DNA of 64,000 nt from Streptomyces sp. QL37. Its GTDB lineage: Bacteria; Actinomycetota; Actinomycetes; Streptomycetales; Streptomycetaceae. The notes under the pieces are model-generated. The model was not told the DNA's origin, ran no database searches, and was given only the letters and a program-made list of their open reading frames with translations. The position numbers were made by a program, and so were the translations under genes. The DNA is taken from the NCBI RefSeq assembly GCF_002941025.1, contig NZ_PTJS01000001.1:4650001-4714000 (forward strand), in the 5' to 3' direction. Positions 26,904-34,658 of the stretch are shown here, piece after piece. Each line of letters opens with the position of its first letter. Within the stretch, counting starts at the first letter, position 1.

Positions 26904-27326
26904 TCAGTCCGTGAAGCCGTGGTGGGCGATCTCCAGGACCTCGTTGGCCACGGCAGGGTTGCCGGGGTCGAGGCTGGGGCCCTGCCAGCTGACGGGCAGT
27001 ACGTCGATCAGCCCCCAGCGGGCGACCAGCGACCCGTCCGCGCGCAGGGCGGAGATCTGGGCGGTCGGCCGCTTGATCCCCGTCTGGACGGAGGAGATCC
27101 ACTTGGCGACCTTGGCCGTGTCCGGGGTGAGGGGGCGGGTCAGCCGGATGTTGGAGAAGGAGACACGGGTGGGCAGTTGCCACACGAAGCCGTTGTTGCC
27201 GCCCTCCTGGCGCTGCTCGATCTCCACCTGGGACGACAGGCCTTCGCACCCGTTGAAGTAACCGAGGCTCTCGCCGTCGATGGTGAGGGTGAACCAGATG
27301 GTTGAGCCCGGGTCCTGGCGGGGCAT
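26904..27326 (-). CDS. Second CIS tube-initiator protein (gp19/T4 tube family)
   Basis: A 140-aa tail-tube-fold protein starting MPRQDPGSTIWFTLTIDGESL. The conserved core is GYFNGCEGLSSQVEIEQRQEGGNNGFVWQLPTRVSFSNIRLTRPL (read as consecutive segments), and it ends ANEVLEIAHHGF. In eCIS a second tube paralogue (Cis1b/Afp5-like) forms the first ring on the spike. The 5' half of this gene is duplicated twice more at 27845-28048 and 28351-28554 within inverted repeats. This is the only complete copy. Confidence 0.93.
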   Translation of the reverse strand: MPRQDPGSTIWFTLTIDGESLGYFNGCEGLSSQVEIEQRQEGGNNGFVWQLPTRVSFSNIRLTRPLTPDTAKVAKWISSVQTGIKRPTAQISALRADGSLVARWGLIDVLPVSWQGPSLDPGNPAVANEVLEIAHHGFTD

Positions 27327-28048
27327 CGCGGGTGGGCCTTTCGTCGGATACGTCTACGTCGGAGGTGGTCGTCGGGTGGCGGTGGCGCCCGGTCAGTGAC
27401 GGGGGTCGCGGAGCCTGCCGATCCGTTCGCGGTCCATCCGCAACTCGGTACGGATGAGGCGGGTGATGCGGCCGATGATCCGGTGCACGAGCTCGTCGAG
27501 CTGGAAGTCGGTGAGCTCGCGGGGGTCGAACCCGCCGGGCGGGACGGCCGCGTACTCGGGCGGCGGCTCCTCGCGAGGCCGTGGCGGCCGGGGGAGGGGT
27601 GGAGCCGCCGCCCGAGTACGCGGCCGTCCCGCCCGGCGGGTTCGACCCCCGCGAGCTCACCGACTTCCAGCTCGACGAGCTCGTGCACCGGATCATCGGC
27701 CGCATCACCCGCCTCATCCGTACCGAGTTGCGGATGGACCGCGAACGGATCGGCAGGCTCCGCGACCCCCGTCACTGACCGGGCGCCACCGCCACCCGAC
27801 GACCACCTCCGACGTAGACGTATCCGACGAAAGGCCCACCCGCGATGCCCCGCCAGGACCCGGGCTCAACCATCTGGTTCACCCTCACCATCGACGGCGA
27901 GAGCCTCGGTTACTTCAACGGGTGCGAAGGCCTGTCGTCCCAGGTGGAGATCGAGCAGCGCCAGGAGGGCGGCAACAACGGCTTCGTGTGGCAACTGCCC
28001 ACCCGTGTCTCCTTCTCCAACATCCGGCTGACCCGCCCCCTCACCCCG
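27123..28048. repeat. Inverted repeat with 448-bp arms
   Basis: Positions 27123-27570 are repeated as reverse complement at 27601-28048, with a 30-bp spacer. The arms contain the 5' part of the second tube gene and the 3' end of the large CIS gene. Identity is full-length as far as can be read: the tube starts 27326 and 27845 and the stops 27393 and 27778 pair exactly. Confidence 0.9.
27393..27570 (-). CDS. 3' end of the large disordered CIS protein (C-terminal domain)
   Basis: An in-frame piece ending at the TGA 27393-27395, without its own start. It encodes PPPEYAAVPPGGFDPREL, then TDFQLDELVHRIIGRITRLI and RTELRMDRERIGRLRDPRH. This is an amphipathic, charged helical domain of ~45 residues, unlike the disordered remainder. 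The arrangement (stop 66 bp before the second tube start) looks like the genuine 3' end of the gene that begins at 31669. Identical copies occur at 27601-27778 (+) and 28621-28798 (-). Function unknown; the helical end could be an anchoring or dimerisation module. Confidence 0.6.
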
Positions 28049-28489
28049 CCCCCGGTGACACCGCCGACGCCTTCCCGTCCCGTCCAGTCCAGCGGCGGCA
28101 GCGCCTCGGAGCCCACCGTCCAGCGCTTCGGCGGCGGTTCGTCCATCGGCGCACTCGCCTCCGCCGCCGCCGACACGGTGGCCCACTCCCTGCGCCGGAT
28201 CCGGCGCAGGGAGTGGGCCACCGTGTCGGCGGCGGCGGAGGCGAGTGCGCCGATGGACGAACCGCCGCCGAAGCGCTGGACGGTGGGCTCCGAGGCGCTG
28301 CCGCCGCTGGACTGGACGGGACGGGAAGGCGTCGGCGGTGTCACCGGGGGCGGGGTGAGGGGGCGGGTCAGCCGGATGTTGGAGAAGGAGACACGGGTGG
28401 GCAGTTGCCACACGAAGCCGTTGTTGCCGCCCTCCTGGCGCTGCTCGATCTCCACCTGGGACGACAGGCCTTCGCACCCGTTGAAGTAA
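27845..28489 (+). pseudogene. Inverted chimeric tube copy
   Basis: The first ~68 codons repeat the second tube protein (to RLTRPLTP). The frame then jumps to PPVTPPTPSRPVQSSGG and PTVQRFGGGSSIGALASAAADTVAHSLRR. That segment has the VQR-containing, Pro/Ser-rich style of the large CIS protein. After the palindrome centre it reads the antisense strand. It is a chimera of two neighbouring genes and not a real protein. Confidence 0.75.
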
Positions 28490-28554
28490 CCGAGGCTCTC
28501 GCCGTCGATGGTGAGGGTGAACCAGATGGTTGAGCCCGGGTCCTGGCGGGGCAT
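27910..28554 (-). pseudogene. Mirror chimeric tube copy
   Basis: Mirror image of the plus-strand chimera. It starts at 28554 with the authentic tube N-terminus and switches at the same codon to the VQR-containing fragment. Because it has the true 5' flank (the large-gene C-terminus ending at 28621), an unchecked pipeline would annotate it as an extra tube gene. Confidence 0.75.
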
Positions 28555-28825
28555 CGCGGGTGGGCCTTTCGTCGGATACGTCTACGTCGGAGGTGGTCGT
28601 CGGGTGGCGGTGGCGCCCGGTCAGTGACGGGGGTCGCGGAGCCTGCCGATCCGTTCGCGGTCCATCCGCAACTCGGTACGGATGAGGCGGGTGATGCGGC
28701 CGATGATCCGGTGCACGAGCTCGTCGAGCTGGAAGTCGGTGAGCTCGCGGGGGTCGAACCCGCCGGGCGGGACGGCCGCGTACTCGGGCGGCGGCTCCTG
28801 CTGCGAGGCCGTGGCGGCCGGGGGG

Positions 28826-28892
28826 GGCTGGTGGCCCGCGGGGGGGGGGGGCGGGGGGGGGCCCCCCGCGCCCGCCCCTCCCCCCCCCCCCG
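28826..28892. other. G/C homopolymer tract at the junction of inverted repeats
   Basis: Runs of G (up to 12) pass into runs of C (up to 13) within ~65 bp. They sit exactly between the end of the big palindrome and the next inverted repeat. This looks like low-quality or collapsed sequence. Confidence 0.7.
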
Positions 28893-29068
28893 CCGTACCC
28901 CGCTCGGTGCGCCGATGTCCTCGGCGCCCAGGGACGCGGCCCCGCTCATCGCACCTGCCACGCCGCAGGCCATCGGCCCCCGGCAGCTCGCGGACTTCAA
29001 GCTGGCGGAGGCGGCGCTCCGGTCCCTGGGCGGCGGGGACATCGGCGCACCGAGCGGGGTACGGCGGG
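28889..29068. repeat. 32-bp inverted repeat flanking a 116-bp inverted gene fragment
   Basis: 28889-28920 is the reverse complement of 29037-29068. The enclosed 116 bp reads on the plus strand as APRDAAPLIAPATPQAIG and PRQLADFKLAEAALRSLGG. This protein-like segment is in the wrong orientation for the minus-strand gene. Confidence 0.85.
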
Positions 29069-31669
29069 TGGGAGCGGCGGCGGATGGTGCGGCCGTGGTG
29101 CGCTGGATCTGCTGCCCGGCGGCTGCGGGTGCCACCGCGCGTCGGACCTGCTGCACGGGGGGCGTGGCCGCGCGGGAGCCGTGGGCCGGTGCGGCCTGGG
29201 ACGGCGGGATGGGCGGTGGATTGTGCGCCGGGGGCGGCGATTGAGGTGCCGTCTGCACGGGTGGCTGTGCGGTGGGCGCGGGGGCCGTGGGAATCGCGGA
29301 TGCCGGTGCGGAGGACATCGGGGCGCCGAGGCCCGGGCGGGCCGGCTTCGGCGTGTTGCCTCGCGGCCCGGCCGGGCCGCGAGGCAACACGCCGAAGCCG
29401 GCCCGCCCGGGCCTCGGGGGTCCGGCATCGCCCGCTGGACCGGGGCCGGTGAGCCCGAGGCCGGAGGAATGTTGCGCCCGGCTGCGCCGCTGCCGGAGCC
29501 CGCTGTCGTGGACGGCCGGGCGCCAGGCGTGTCCGAGCCGGAAGCGGACGGCCTCGGCTCGGTGCGCCGTACCGGAGGCTGCCCGTCCGCGCGTACGGTG
29601 CCGCCGCTCGGGGCGGGTGATGGCGCAGGGGCCACCGGCTGGGCGCGGTCGCCGGCGGGCGGCGGTGTCGTGGGCCGGACGGCGTCGGCGGTGCGCCGCT
29701 GCACGGCGGCCTTCGCGTCGCGCGGACCGGCGGAGGTCACGGGGGTGCTCGGAGCAGCCGGATCGCGGTGCGCGCTCGGGGGCGTCTGGGGCTGCGCGGG
29801 CGTGGTCCGGGGCGCGTTCGTCGGGCGGCCGAGGCCGCGTGGGGGGCTCTGCTCCGCCGGCGACGGCCCGGCGGGACCTGCGGGCCGTACGGGTGGGGAG
29901 GCTGCCCTGTCGCGGGGGCCACGGGGCGCCGCGTCCTTGGCCACGGCCCGCTGGACCGGGGCAGATGCCGGGGCCGGACCGACGGGGGCCGCTCCGGGGG
30001 CGCTGGGCGCGCCCGCCCTGGGAGCCCCGGCCGCTCCACCACGCGAACCGGCACTGGATGAACCGGCACTGGACGAACTGGCGCCGGATGAACCTGTACC
30101 GCGCGAACCGGCACTGGGTGAACCGACGCCACGTGAACCGGCACCGGACGAAGCGGCATTGGACGAACCTGTACCGGGCGAACCCGCGCCGGGTGAACCG
30201 ACGCCACGCGAACCGGCACCGGACGAACCGACGTCACGCGAGCCCGCACCGGACGAACCTGCACCGCTTGAACCAGCACTCGGCGAACCGACGCCACGCG
30301 ACCCCGCTCCGGGCGCACCGGCACTGCGAGCACCGCCGCCCGGCGATCCGGCACCGGAGGAGGCGGCTCGGGGCGTCTCTGCACCGCGCGTCCCCGTCAC
30401 ACCGTCGCGCGGGGCCACCGCGCGCTGCACAGCGGCGCCACCGGCCTGCGTACGCCCGGTGGCGCTCTGCGACGAGGGCGAAGGCGAAGGCGAAGAGGAG
30501 GGCGAGGGCGAAGGCGAAGAGGAGGGCGAGGGCGAAGACGGAGGCGAGGACGTGGCGCGGGGGGAGCCGGACTCTCCGACTCCCCCTCGGTCACCTTCGG
30601 TCGATGGCGCCGATGCGGGCGCACTCCGTGTGCTCGCCGGCGCTGAGGGCCCTCGCCGCGTGGCCGGCAGGGCCCGCCGCTGAACGGCCGGTGCCTTCGT
30701 CAGGGGCCGAGCCCCGGGCGGGGCGGGCGGTACCGGCGCCACGCGTACACCGGGCGCCGGGGCGGGGGCGCTCCTGGGCCCCGGGTTCCGGACCGCGCGT
30801 ACGGGTGCGGGCGACGCCCCGGACGGTGCCGACGTCTCGGCGACTGCCCGCCGGACCGGCGCGGGGGCCGCGTCCGCACGGGCCGTGCTCCCCGCTGCGG
30901 GCGGCGCCGCGACCGCAGGGCGGTCACCCGCGGCTGGAGGCGTCACCGCCTGGGACACCGGCAGGGAGACGGGAGTCGCAGCGGAAGGACCGCTCAGGGG
31001 CCGGGTCCGCACGGCCGGAACGGCAGGCGCCGACGCGGGCGCCGAGGAGACCGGCGGAGCAGCAGACCCCGTGGCCGCGGGACGCCCGGCCGCGCGCGCG
31101 GGAGTCCCGGGCCGCTGTGGCGCGGGGGCCGGCCCCGACGCTGGTGCCGGGCGTGCAGAAGGCAGCGCCCGTAGCGGTACCGCCGGGGCGCGCTGAACCA
31201 CCGGCTCCGCCGCGCCTGTCGCCAACGGCAGTGCGCCCGAGCGTCCTTCGAGCCCGGCCACCGGGTGGGCCGAGCGGGGCACTGCGCCCGAGAGGAGGCT
31301 GTCCGGCGACGTGTTCATGACGCGGAGGGACGGCGTTCCGGTGAAGGACGGGTTCTGCCACGTCGGCAGCCGTCCGCCGAAGCCGGCGTCCGCGACCACC
31401 GAGCGCCCGGCGCCCATGGCCCGCTGGATCGGCGGCAGGCCGGACCAGGACGCGACGGCGGTCGGCACCGACCCGGAGCCGGGGACCGGACCCGGGTCGG
31501 CCTCTTGGCCGGAACCGACAGGCCCGACAGGCCCGACAGGCCCGACAGGCCCGACAGGCCCGGCAGGCCCGGCAGGCCCGGCAGGCCCGGCGGTCCCGGC
31601 CCCGGTGGGTGCGGTGTGTTGTGCGTCTGCGAGGGCCTCACGGCCCCGCATCCGGTCCAGGAACCCCAC
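28997..31669 (-). CDS. Large disordered Pro/Ala/Ser/Gly-rich CIS protein, 3' part disrupted
   Basis: Start GTG 31669 (MGFLDRMRGREALADAQ) follows the DUF6760-type gene by 3 bp. Sequence is trustworthy down to about 29418 (~750 residues). Beyond that, inverted repeats interrupt the frame, and the true end is probably 27393. The N-terminus is a collagen-like (GPV/GPA)n run, then an ordered island (LPPIQRAMGAGRSVVADAGFG). Long disordered stretches follow, with G-A-G-S-S pentapeptide repeats (30045-30330) and at least eight [VI]QR motifs. No transmembrane helix is seen. Its place between the tubes and its size make it a candidate tape-measure or cargo-scaffold protein, since no classic Afp14 tape measure is seen; this is inference. 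Confidence 0.65.
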   Translation of the reverse strand: MGFLDRMRGREALADAQHTAPTGAGTAGPAGPAGPAGPVGPVGPVGPVGPVGSGQEADPGPVPGSGSVPTAVASWSGLPPIQRAMGAGRSVVADAGFGGRLPTWQNPSFTGTPSLRVMNTSPDSLLSGAVPRSAHPVAGLEGRSGALPLATGAAEPVVQRAPAVPLRALPSARPAPASGPAPAPQRPGTPARAAGRPAATGSAAPPVSSAPASAPAVPAVRTRPLSGPSAATPVSLPVSQAVTPPAAGDRPAVAAPPAAGSTARADAAPAPVRRAVAETSAPSGASPAPVRAVRNPGPRSAPAPAPGVRVAPVPPAPPGARPLTKAPAVQRRALPATRRGPSAPASTRSAPASAPSTEGDRGGVGESGSPRATSSPPSSPSPSSSPSPSPSSSPSPSPSSQSATGRTQAGGAAVQRAVAPRDGVTGTRGAETPRAASSGAGSPGGGARSAGAPGAGSRGVGSPSAGSSGAGSSGAGSRDVGSSGAGSRGVGSPGAGSPGTGSSNAASSGAGSRGVGSPSAGSRGTGSSGASSSSAGSSSAGSRGGAAGAPRAGAPSAPGAAPVGPAPASAPVQRAVAKDAAPRGPRDRAASPPVRPAGPAGPSPAEQSPPRGLGRPTNAPRTTPAQPQTPPSAHRDPAAPSTPVTSAGPRDAKAAVQRRTADAVRPTTPPPAGDRAQPVAPAPSPAPSGGTVRADGQPPVRRTEPRPSASGSDTPGARPSTTAGSGSGAAGRNIPPASGSPAPVQRAMPDPRGPGGPASACCLAARPGREATRRSRPARASAPRCPPHRHPRFPRPPRPPHSHPCRRHLNRRPRRTIHRPSRRPRPHRPTAPARPRPPCSRSDARWHPQPPGSRSSAPRPHHPPPLPPAVPRSVRRCPRRPGTGAPPPPA
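29326..29417. repeat. 92-bp perfect palindrome
   Basis: 46-bp arms with no spacer, centred between 29371 and 29372. It marks the point at which the reading frame of the large CIS protein leaves its natural path (after PVQRAMPD). Confidence 0.9.
30045..30330. repeat. 15-bp tandem repeats inside the large CIS gene
   Basis: About 19 degenerate copies of a 15-bp unit (GAACCGGCACTGGAC-like on the plus strand). On the coding strand they give pentapeptides of the form G-[AV]-G-S-[SRP]. Confidence 0.85.
31515..31599. repeat. 9-bp tandem repeats encoding a collagen-like tract
   Basis: Five exact copies of CCGACAGGC are followed by about four of CCGGCAGGC. On the coding (minus) strand these encode Gly-Pro-Ala and Gly-Pro-Val triplets near the N-terminus of the large CIS protein. 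Confidence 0.9.
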
Positions 31670-31672
31670 GTC

Positions 31673-31831
31673 TCAGCCCTCCGCCCCGGCGCGCGTCACG
31701 AAGGACGCGATCTGGTCCGCGTACAGCCGGCGGTCGTGGTGTTCCAGGTCCAGGATCGCCTCAAGGCTCCAGTGGAAGTGATAGGCGACGTACGCGATCT
31801 CCTCATGCAGCCGGTCGGTCGCGTACGTCAC
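31673..31831 (-). CDS. Small CIS protein (DUF6760-like)
   Basis: A 52-aa protein, VTYATDRLHEEIAYVAYHF then HWSLEAILDLEHHDRRLYADQI. The GTG start 31831 overlaps the upstream stop as GTGA, so it is translationally coupled. A longer frame would need an uncoupled start inside the previous gene. The HFHW-S-E-IL-LEH-ERR pattern is the short family that follows the tail-chaperone-like gene in actinobacterial CIS and resembles tail assembly chaperone frameshift products (for example GpE'). Probable assembly role; not experimentally known to me. Confidence 0.75.
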   Translation of the reverse strand: MTYATDRLHEEIAYVAYHFHWSLEAILDLEHHDRRLYADQIASFVTRAGAEG

Positions 31832-32325
31832 GATTCCCCCAGGCGGCTCCCGCCGAGTTCCACCTCGAAGGGCTCGGAACAGTGCGGGCACTCCACCGCC
31901 GCCCGGGTGTGGCCCTCGGCGTTGATCTGCCGGTAGAAGTCCTGGAGGAACGCGAGGTCGGAGGCGAACATGTTCTCCACCGTCCCGTCGTGCACCATCG
32001 CCAGCGTGCCGAGCCGGGTGATGACCCGGCCGAGCAGCACCACCGACAGGTACGCGGGGTTCTCCTGGACCCGGACGTCCCGCAGGGGGATCAGTTCGTC
32101 CCGGGCCGTGGACAGGCGCATCACGCCGTCCTTGTGCACGGTGCCCGCCTCGTCGACGTAGCCGCGCGGCAGTTCGAAGGGGAACTCCGTCTGAAGCCGC
32201 TGCGGCACGGGAGCGGGGGCGGGGGCCGGGGCCGGAGCAGGCATCTGCTCCGGCCCCGCCACGGCCTCGGGCGCCGGTACGTCCGCGATCGGGCCCGCGC
32301 CGGCCCTGGCCGTAGTACGCCGCAT
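31828..32325 (-). CDS. Zinc-motif phage tail assembly chaperone-like CIS protein
   Basis: A 165-aa protein. The first ~45 residues are a Pro/Ala-rich arm (PAPAPAPAPVP). The body has TEFPFELPRGYVDEAGTVH and GVMRLSTARDELIPLRDVRV, then NPAYLSVVLLGRVITRLGTL and FASDLAFLQDFYRQIN. It ends with a CPHC pair (VECPHCSEPFEVEL), a half zinc site or redox pair. The pattern is typical of the eCIS gene between tube and DUF6760, resembling phage tail assembly chaperones. Start ATG 32325 overlaps the tube stop by one base. Confidence 0.8.
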   Translation of the reverse strand: MRRTTARAGAGPIADVPAPEAVAGPEQMPAPAPAPAPAPVPQRLQTEFPFELPRGYVDEAGTVHKDGVMRLSTARDELIPLRDVRVQENPAYLSVVLLGRVITRLGTLAMVHDGTVENMFASDLAFLQDFYRQINAEGHTRAAVECPHCSEPFEVELGGSRLGES

Positions 32326-32768
32326 TACTCGATGACCAGTTCTTCGAAGACGATGGTCACGGTCTCCGTCAGCGCCGAGGCCTCACCGGCCTTCAGGGCG
32401 CTGGCGTCGATCTTGCTGCACCAGGCGTTGCGCATGTTGTAACGCTTCGTCGGGTTGTTCTGGTAGTCCATCACGATGATGGAGGCGTTCTTGCGCGCCG
32501 TGGACATCTGACCCGCGATCGAGTCGTTGATCCACGTCGTGAACGACGCCGACGGGGTCATGCCCCGGACCACCGTGCACTGCCCGTCCTTCTGCGTGCC
32601 GGGCATGAGGCTGACCTCGGGCTTGCCCTGCGCGGAGTTGGAGAGGTGCTTGATGACGTCCTGCTCGATGGTGAGGCCGTTGACCTCCGCGAGGTACTCG
32701 ACCATGACGCCGTCGATCTGGAGGCCGAAGTTATGTGAGGTGAATGCGTCACCCGGGCCGATACTCAT
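32325..32768 (-). CDS. CIS inner tube protein
   Basis: A 147-aa tube protein of the gp19/Hcp fold. It opens MSIGPGDAFTSHNFGLQIDG and contains VEYLAEVNGLTIEQDVIKHL, with KYNMRNAWCSKIDA-type and FEELVIE segments (here RYNMRNAWCSKIDASALKAG). Hexamers stack inside the sheath to form the cargo-holding lumen. It is directly downstream of the sheath gene (65 bp) in the same operon, as expected for the two most abundant subunits. Confidence 0.95.
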   Translation of the reverse strand: MSIGPGDAFTSHNFGLQIDGVMVEYLAEVNGLTIEQDVIKHLSNSAQGKPEVSLMPGTQKDGQCTVVRGMTPSASFTTWINDSIAGQMSTARKNASIIVMDYQNNPTKRYNMRNAWCSKIDASALKAGEASALTETVTIVFEELVIE

Positions 32769-32833
32769 CTGTCTACCGTCCTACCGAAAGTTCTTGTCGA
32801 TTGCGTGCGATGGCTGTGGGCGCAGGCCGGGGC

Positions 32834-34417
32834 CTACTCCTCCAGCTCGCCGTTGCCGCTGGAGAACTGGGCCAGCCGGAAGATCACGAACTCGGCGGGC
32901 TTGACCGGGGAGATGCCGATCTCGCAGATCACGCGGCCGACGTCGACCGACTCCGGGGGGTTGGTCTCCTCGTCGCACTTGACGTAGAAGGCCTCCTCGG
33001 GGCGCGAGCCGAAGAGGGCGCCGCTGCGCCACTCGTTGACGAGGAACGCCGAGACGTTGCGCCGGATGCGGGCCCAGAGGTTCGTGTCGTTCGGCTCGAA
33101 CACCACCCACTGGGTGCCGATCAGGATCGACTCCTCCAGGTAGTTGAAGTACCTGCGCACGTTCAGGTAGCGCCAGGCCGGGTCCGAGGACATGGTGCGG
33201 GCGCCCCAGACACGGACACCGCGGCCGGGGAAGGCGCGGATGCAGTTGACGCCGATGGGGTTGAGCAGGTCCTGCTCACCCCGGGTGATCTGGATCTCCA
33301 GGTCGACCGCGCCGCGTACGACCTCGTTGGCGGGCGCCTTGTGCACGCCGCGCTCGAAGTCGTTGCGGGCCCAGATGCCGGAGACGTGACCGCTCGGCGG
33401 GACCAGTCGCGACTGGCCGGACGCCGGGTCGAAGACCTTGATCCAGGGGTAGTACAGGGCCGCGTACTTGGAGTCGTAGCCGGCGGTCTCCTGGCGCCAG
33501 ACCCTGATCTCGCGGGCGTTGAGGCCCGGCGGCGGGTCGATGACCGCGACGCGGTCGCCCATCAGCTCGCAGTGCGCGATCAGGCCGAGCTGGACCGCCT
33601 TGACGGCCTCCAGGTCGATCGCGCCGCGCTGGTAGGCGGACATCAGGTCGGGGACGGCGACCATGGAGATCTCGTCCACGGCTTCCAGGCCGCCGAAGCC
33701 GGTGCGGTCGGCGGAGTCACCGAGGTACTGGGCGGGCCCGGGGTGGGCGGAGGTGTCCGCCGAGGGGGCGGCCGGTGCGGCGGCGGCCGGGACCGCGAGC
33801 GCCACGGTCTGGTTCTCGGGGCGTGCGAGCTGCGCGGCGGGCGCGGCCTCCTGCACGGTGATGAGCTTGGAGCGCTCCTTGACCTGCGTGACGACGTAGT
33901 TGCGGCCGCTCTTCTTGGCGGTCACGTCGAAGGTCTCGGCGGTCTTCTCGCCGTCCTTGACGACCAGCTTGAAGCGCTCGGCCGGGCCCTCGCCCTCCGG
34001 GTCGGCGACCTCGACGGTCAGCTGCCCGCTCTGCCCGGGTGCGAGCGCCGTCACCGTGAAGGTGCCCAGCTGCTGCGGCTCGCCCGTCGGCAGTGCGGCC
34101 GGGGTCCTGGAACCGGTCACCGCGGCGGGGGCGGCGTCGGACGCGCCCTCGGCCGAACCGCCGACCCGTACGACGTAGGCGGCGCTGCCGCCGTTGTTGA
34201 AGAAGCCGTAGACGGAGTGCGCCAGGTAGTACCCGTCGGTGAAGTCACCGAACGCCGCGACGTACTGCGTCCAGTTGGTCACCAGGGTGGGTTGGTTCAG
34301 GGGCCCGGTCGACGCGAGGCCGACAAAGGCCGCAACCGAAGTGCCCACACCCTCGATCGGGCGCGAGCCGCTGGCCACCTCCTCGACGTATACGCCGGGC
34401 GACAGGTAGGACGGCAT
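32834..34417 (-). CDS. CIS contractile sheath protein
   Basis: A 527-aa sheath. The family opening PSYLSPGVYVEEVASGSRPI, then GVGTSVAAFVGLASTGPLN, is unmistakable. The C-terminal half has PAGHVSG-type (here PPSGHVSGIWARNDFERG), KAPANEVVRGAVDLE and GIRAFPGRG-like (NCIRAFPGRGVRVWGARTM) motifs, and an ending RLAQFSSGNGELEE. A variable ~200-residue insertion (34,150-33,650) probably forms the surface domain. It is the first gene of the minus-strand structural operon, divergent from the toxin gene. Confidence 0.97.
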   Translation of the reverse strand: MPSYLSPGVYVEEVASGSRPIEGVGTSVAAFVGLASTGPLNQPTLVTNWTQYVAAFGDFTDGYYLAHSVYGFFNNGGSAAYVVRVGGSAEGASDAAPAAVTGSRTPAALPTGEPQQLGTFTVTALAPGQSGQLTVEVADPEGEGPAERFKLVVKDGEKTAETFDVTAKKSGRNYVVTQVKERSKLITVQEAAPAAQLARPENQTVALAVPAAAAPAAPSADTSAHPGPAQYLGDSADRTGFGGLEAVDEISMVAVPDLMSAYQRGAIDLEAVKAVQLGLIAHCELMGDRVAVIDPPPGLNAREIRVWRQETAGYDSKYAALYYPWIKVFDPASGQSRLVPPSGHVSGIWARNDFERGVHKAPANEVVRGAVDLEIQITRGEQDLLNPIGVNCIRAFPGRGVRVWGARTMSSDPAWRYLNVRRYFNYLEESILIGTQWVVFEPNDTNLWARIRRNVSAFLVNEWRSGALFGSRPEEAFYVKCDEETNPPESVDVGRVICEIGISPVKPAEFVIFRLAQFSSGNGELEE

Positions 34418-34658
34418 GCTCTGCTCTCCTCGGGGTACGAGACAGGACGGCTTTCACCTTCACGCGCGAAGCGCGTCTCCCGAAACGTCCTGCGGGGCCC
34501 GGTCGGGGGCACCTCTCTTGCCCACAAGGGCACTTCTGTGCGATGCGTCCCCCTGTGCATGACGACATTGCCCGTAAGGCTGCCCTCGCGGACCTGTCCG
34601 GGGCCTGGGCGGGCGGGTAGAGCTGAGTGGTCAGCTGTCCGGTTCCGAAGGGAGCGTC
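34418..34658. promoter_or_regulatory. Divergent promoter region of the CIS structural operon and toxin gene
   Basis: 241 bp between the sheath and toxin genes. It includes an inverted repeat TGCCC-ACAA-GGGCA (34519-34532). The toxin GTG has GGGAG 6 nt upstream. No confident -35/-10 pair was found. A similar GGGCA/TGCCC pair sits before the LAL regulator. Confidence 0.45.

Larger units (their letters stand above)
27601..28798. repeat. 1,198-bp perfect palindrome, no spacer
   Basis: 599-bp arms meet at a GGATCC centred between 28199 and 28200. The two strands encode an identical 214-aa frame (plus 27845-28489, minus 27910-28554). Such a spacerless palindrome is normally unstable in bacteria, so a chimeric or hairpin assembly is the simplest explanation. 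Confidence 0.93.

Noticed and set aside
24253..27717. A 1,154-residue frame covering VgrG, LysM and tube genes
   Set aside because: Only the last 633 residues are coding; the upstream part reads the neighbours out of frame.
28197..28202. GGATCC at the palindrome centre as a cloning scar
   Set aside because: Any palindrome centre is self-complementary; the site alone does not prove cloning.
27581..28533. Plus-strand genes resembling tube and helical domain proteins
   Set aside because: They are inverted copies within palindromes, not independent genes.
30045..31599. CRISPR-like array
   Set aside because: The repeats are 9- and 15-bp in-frame protein repeats without spacers.
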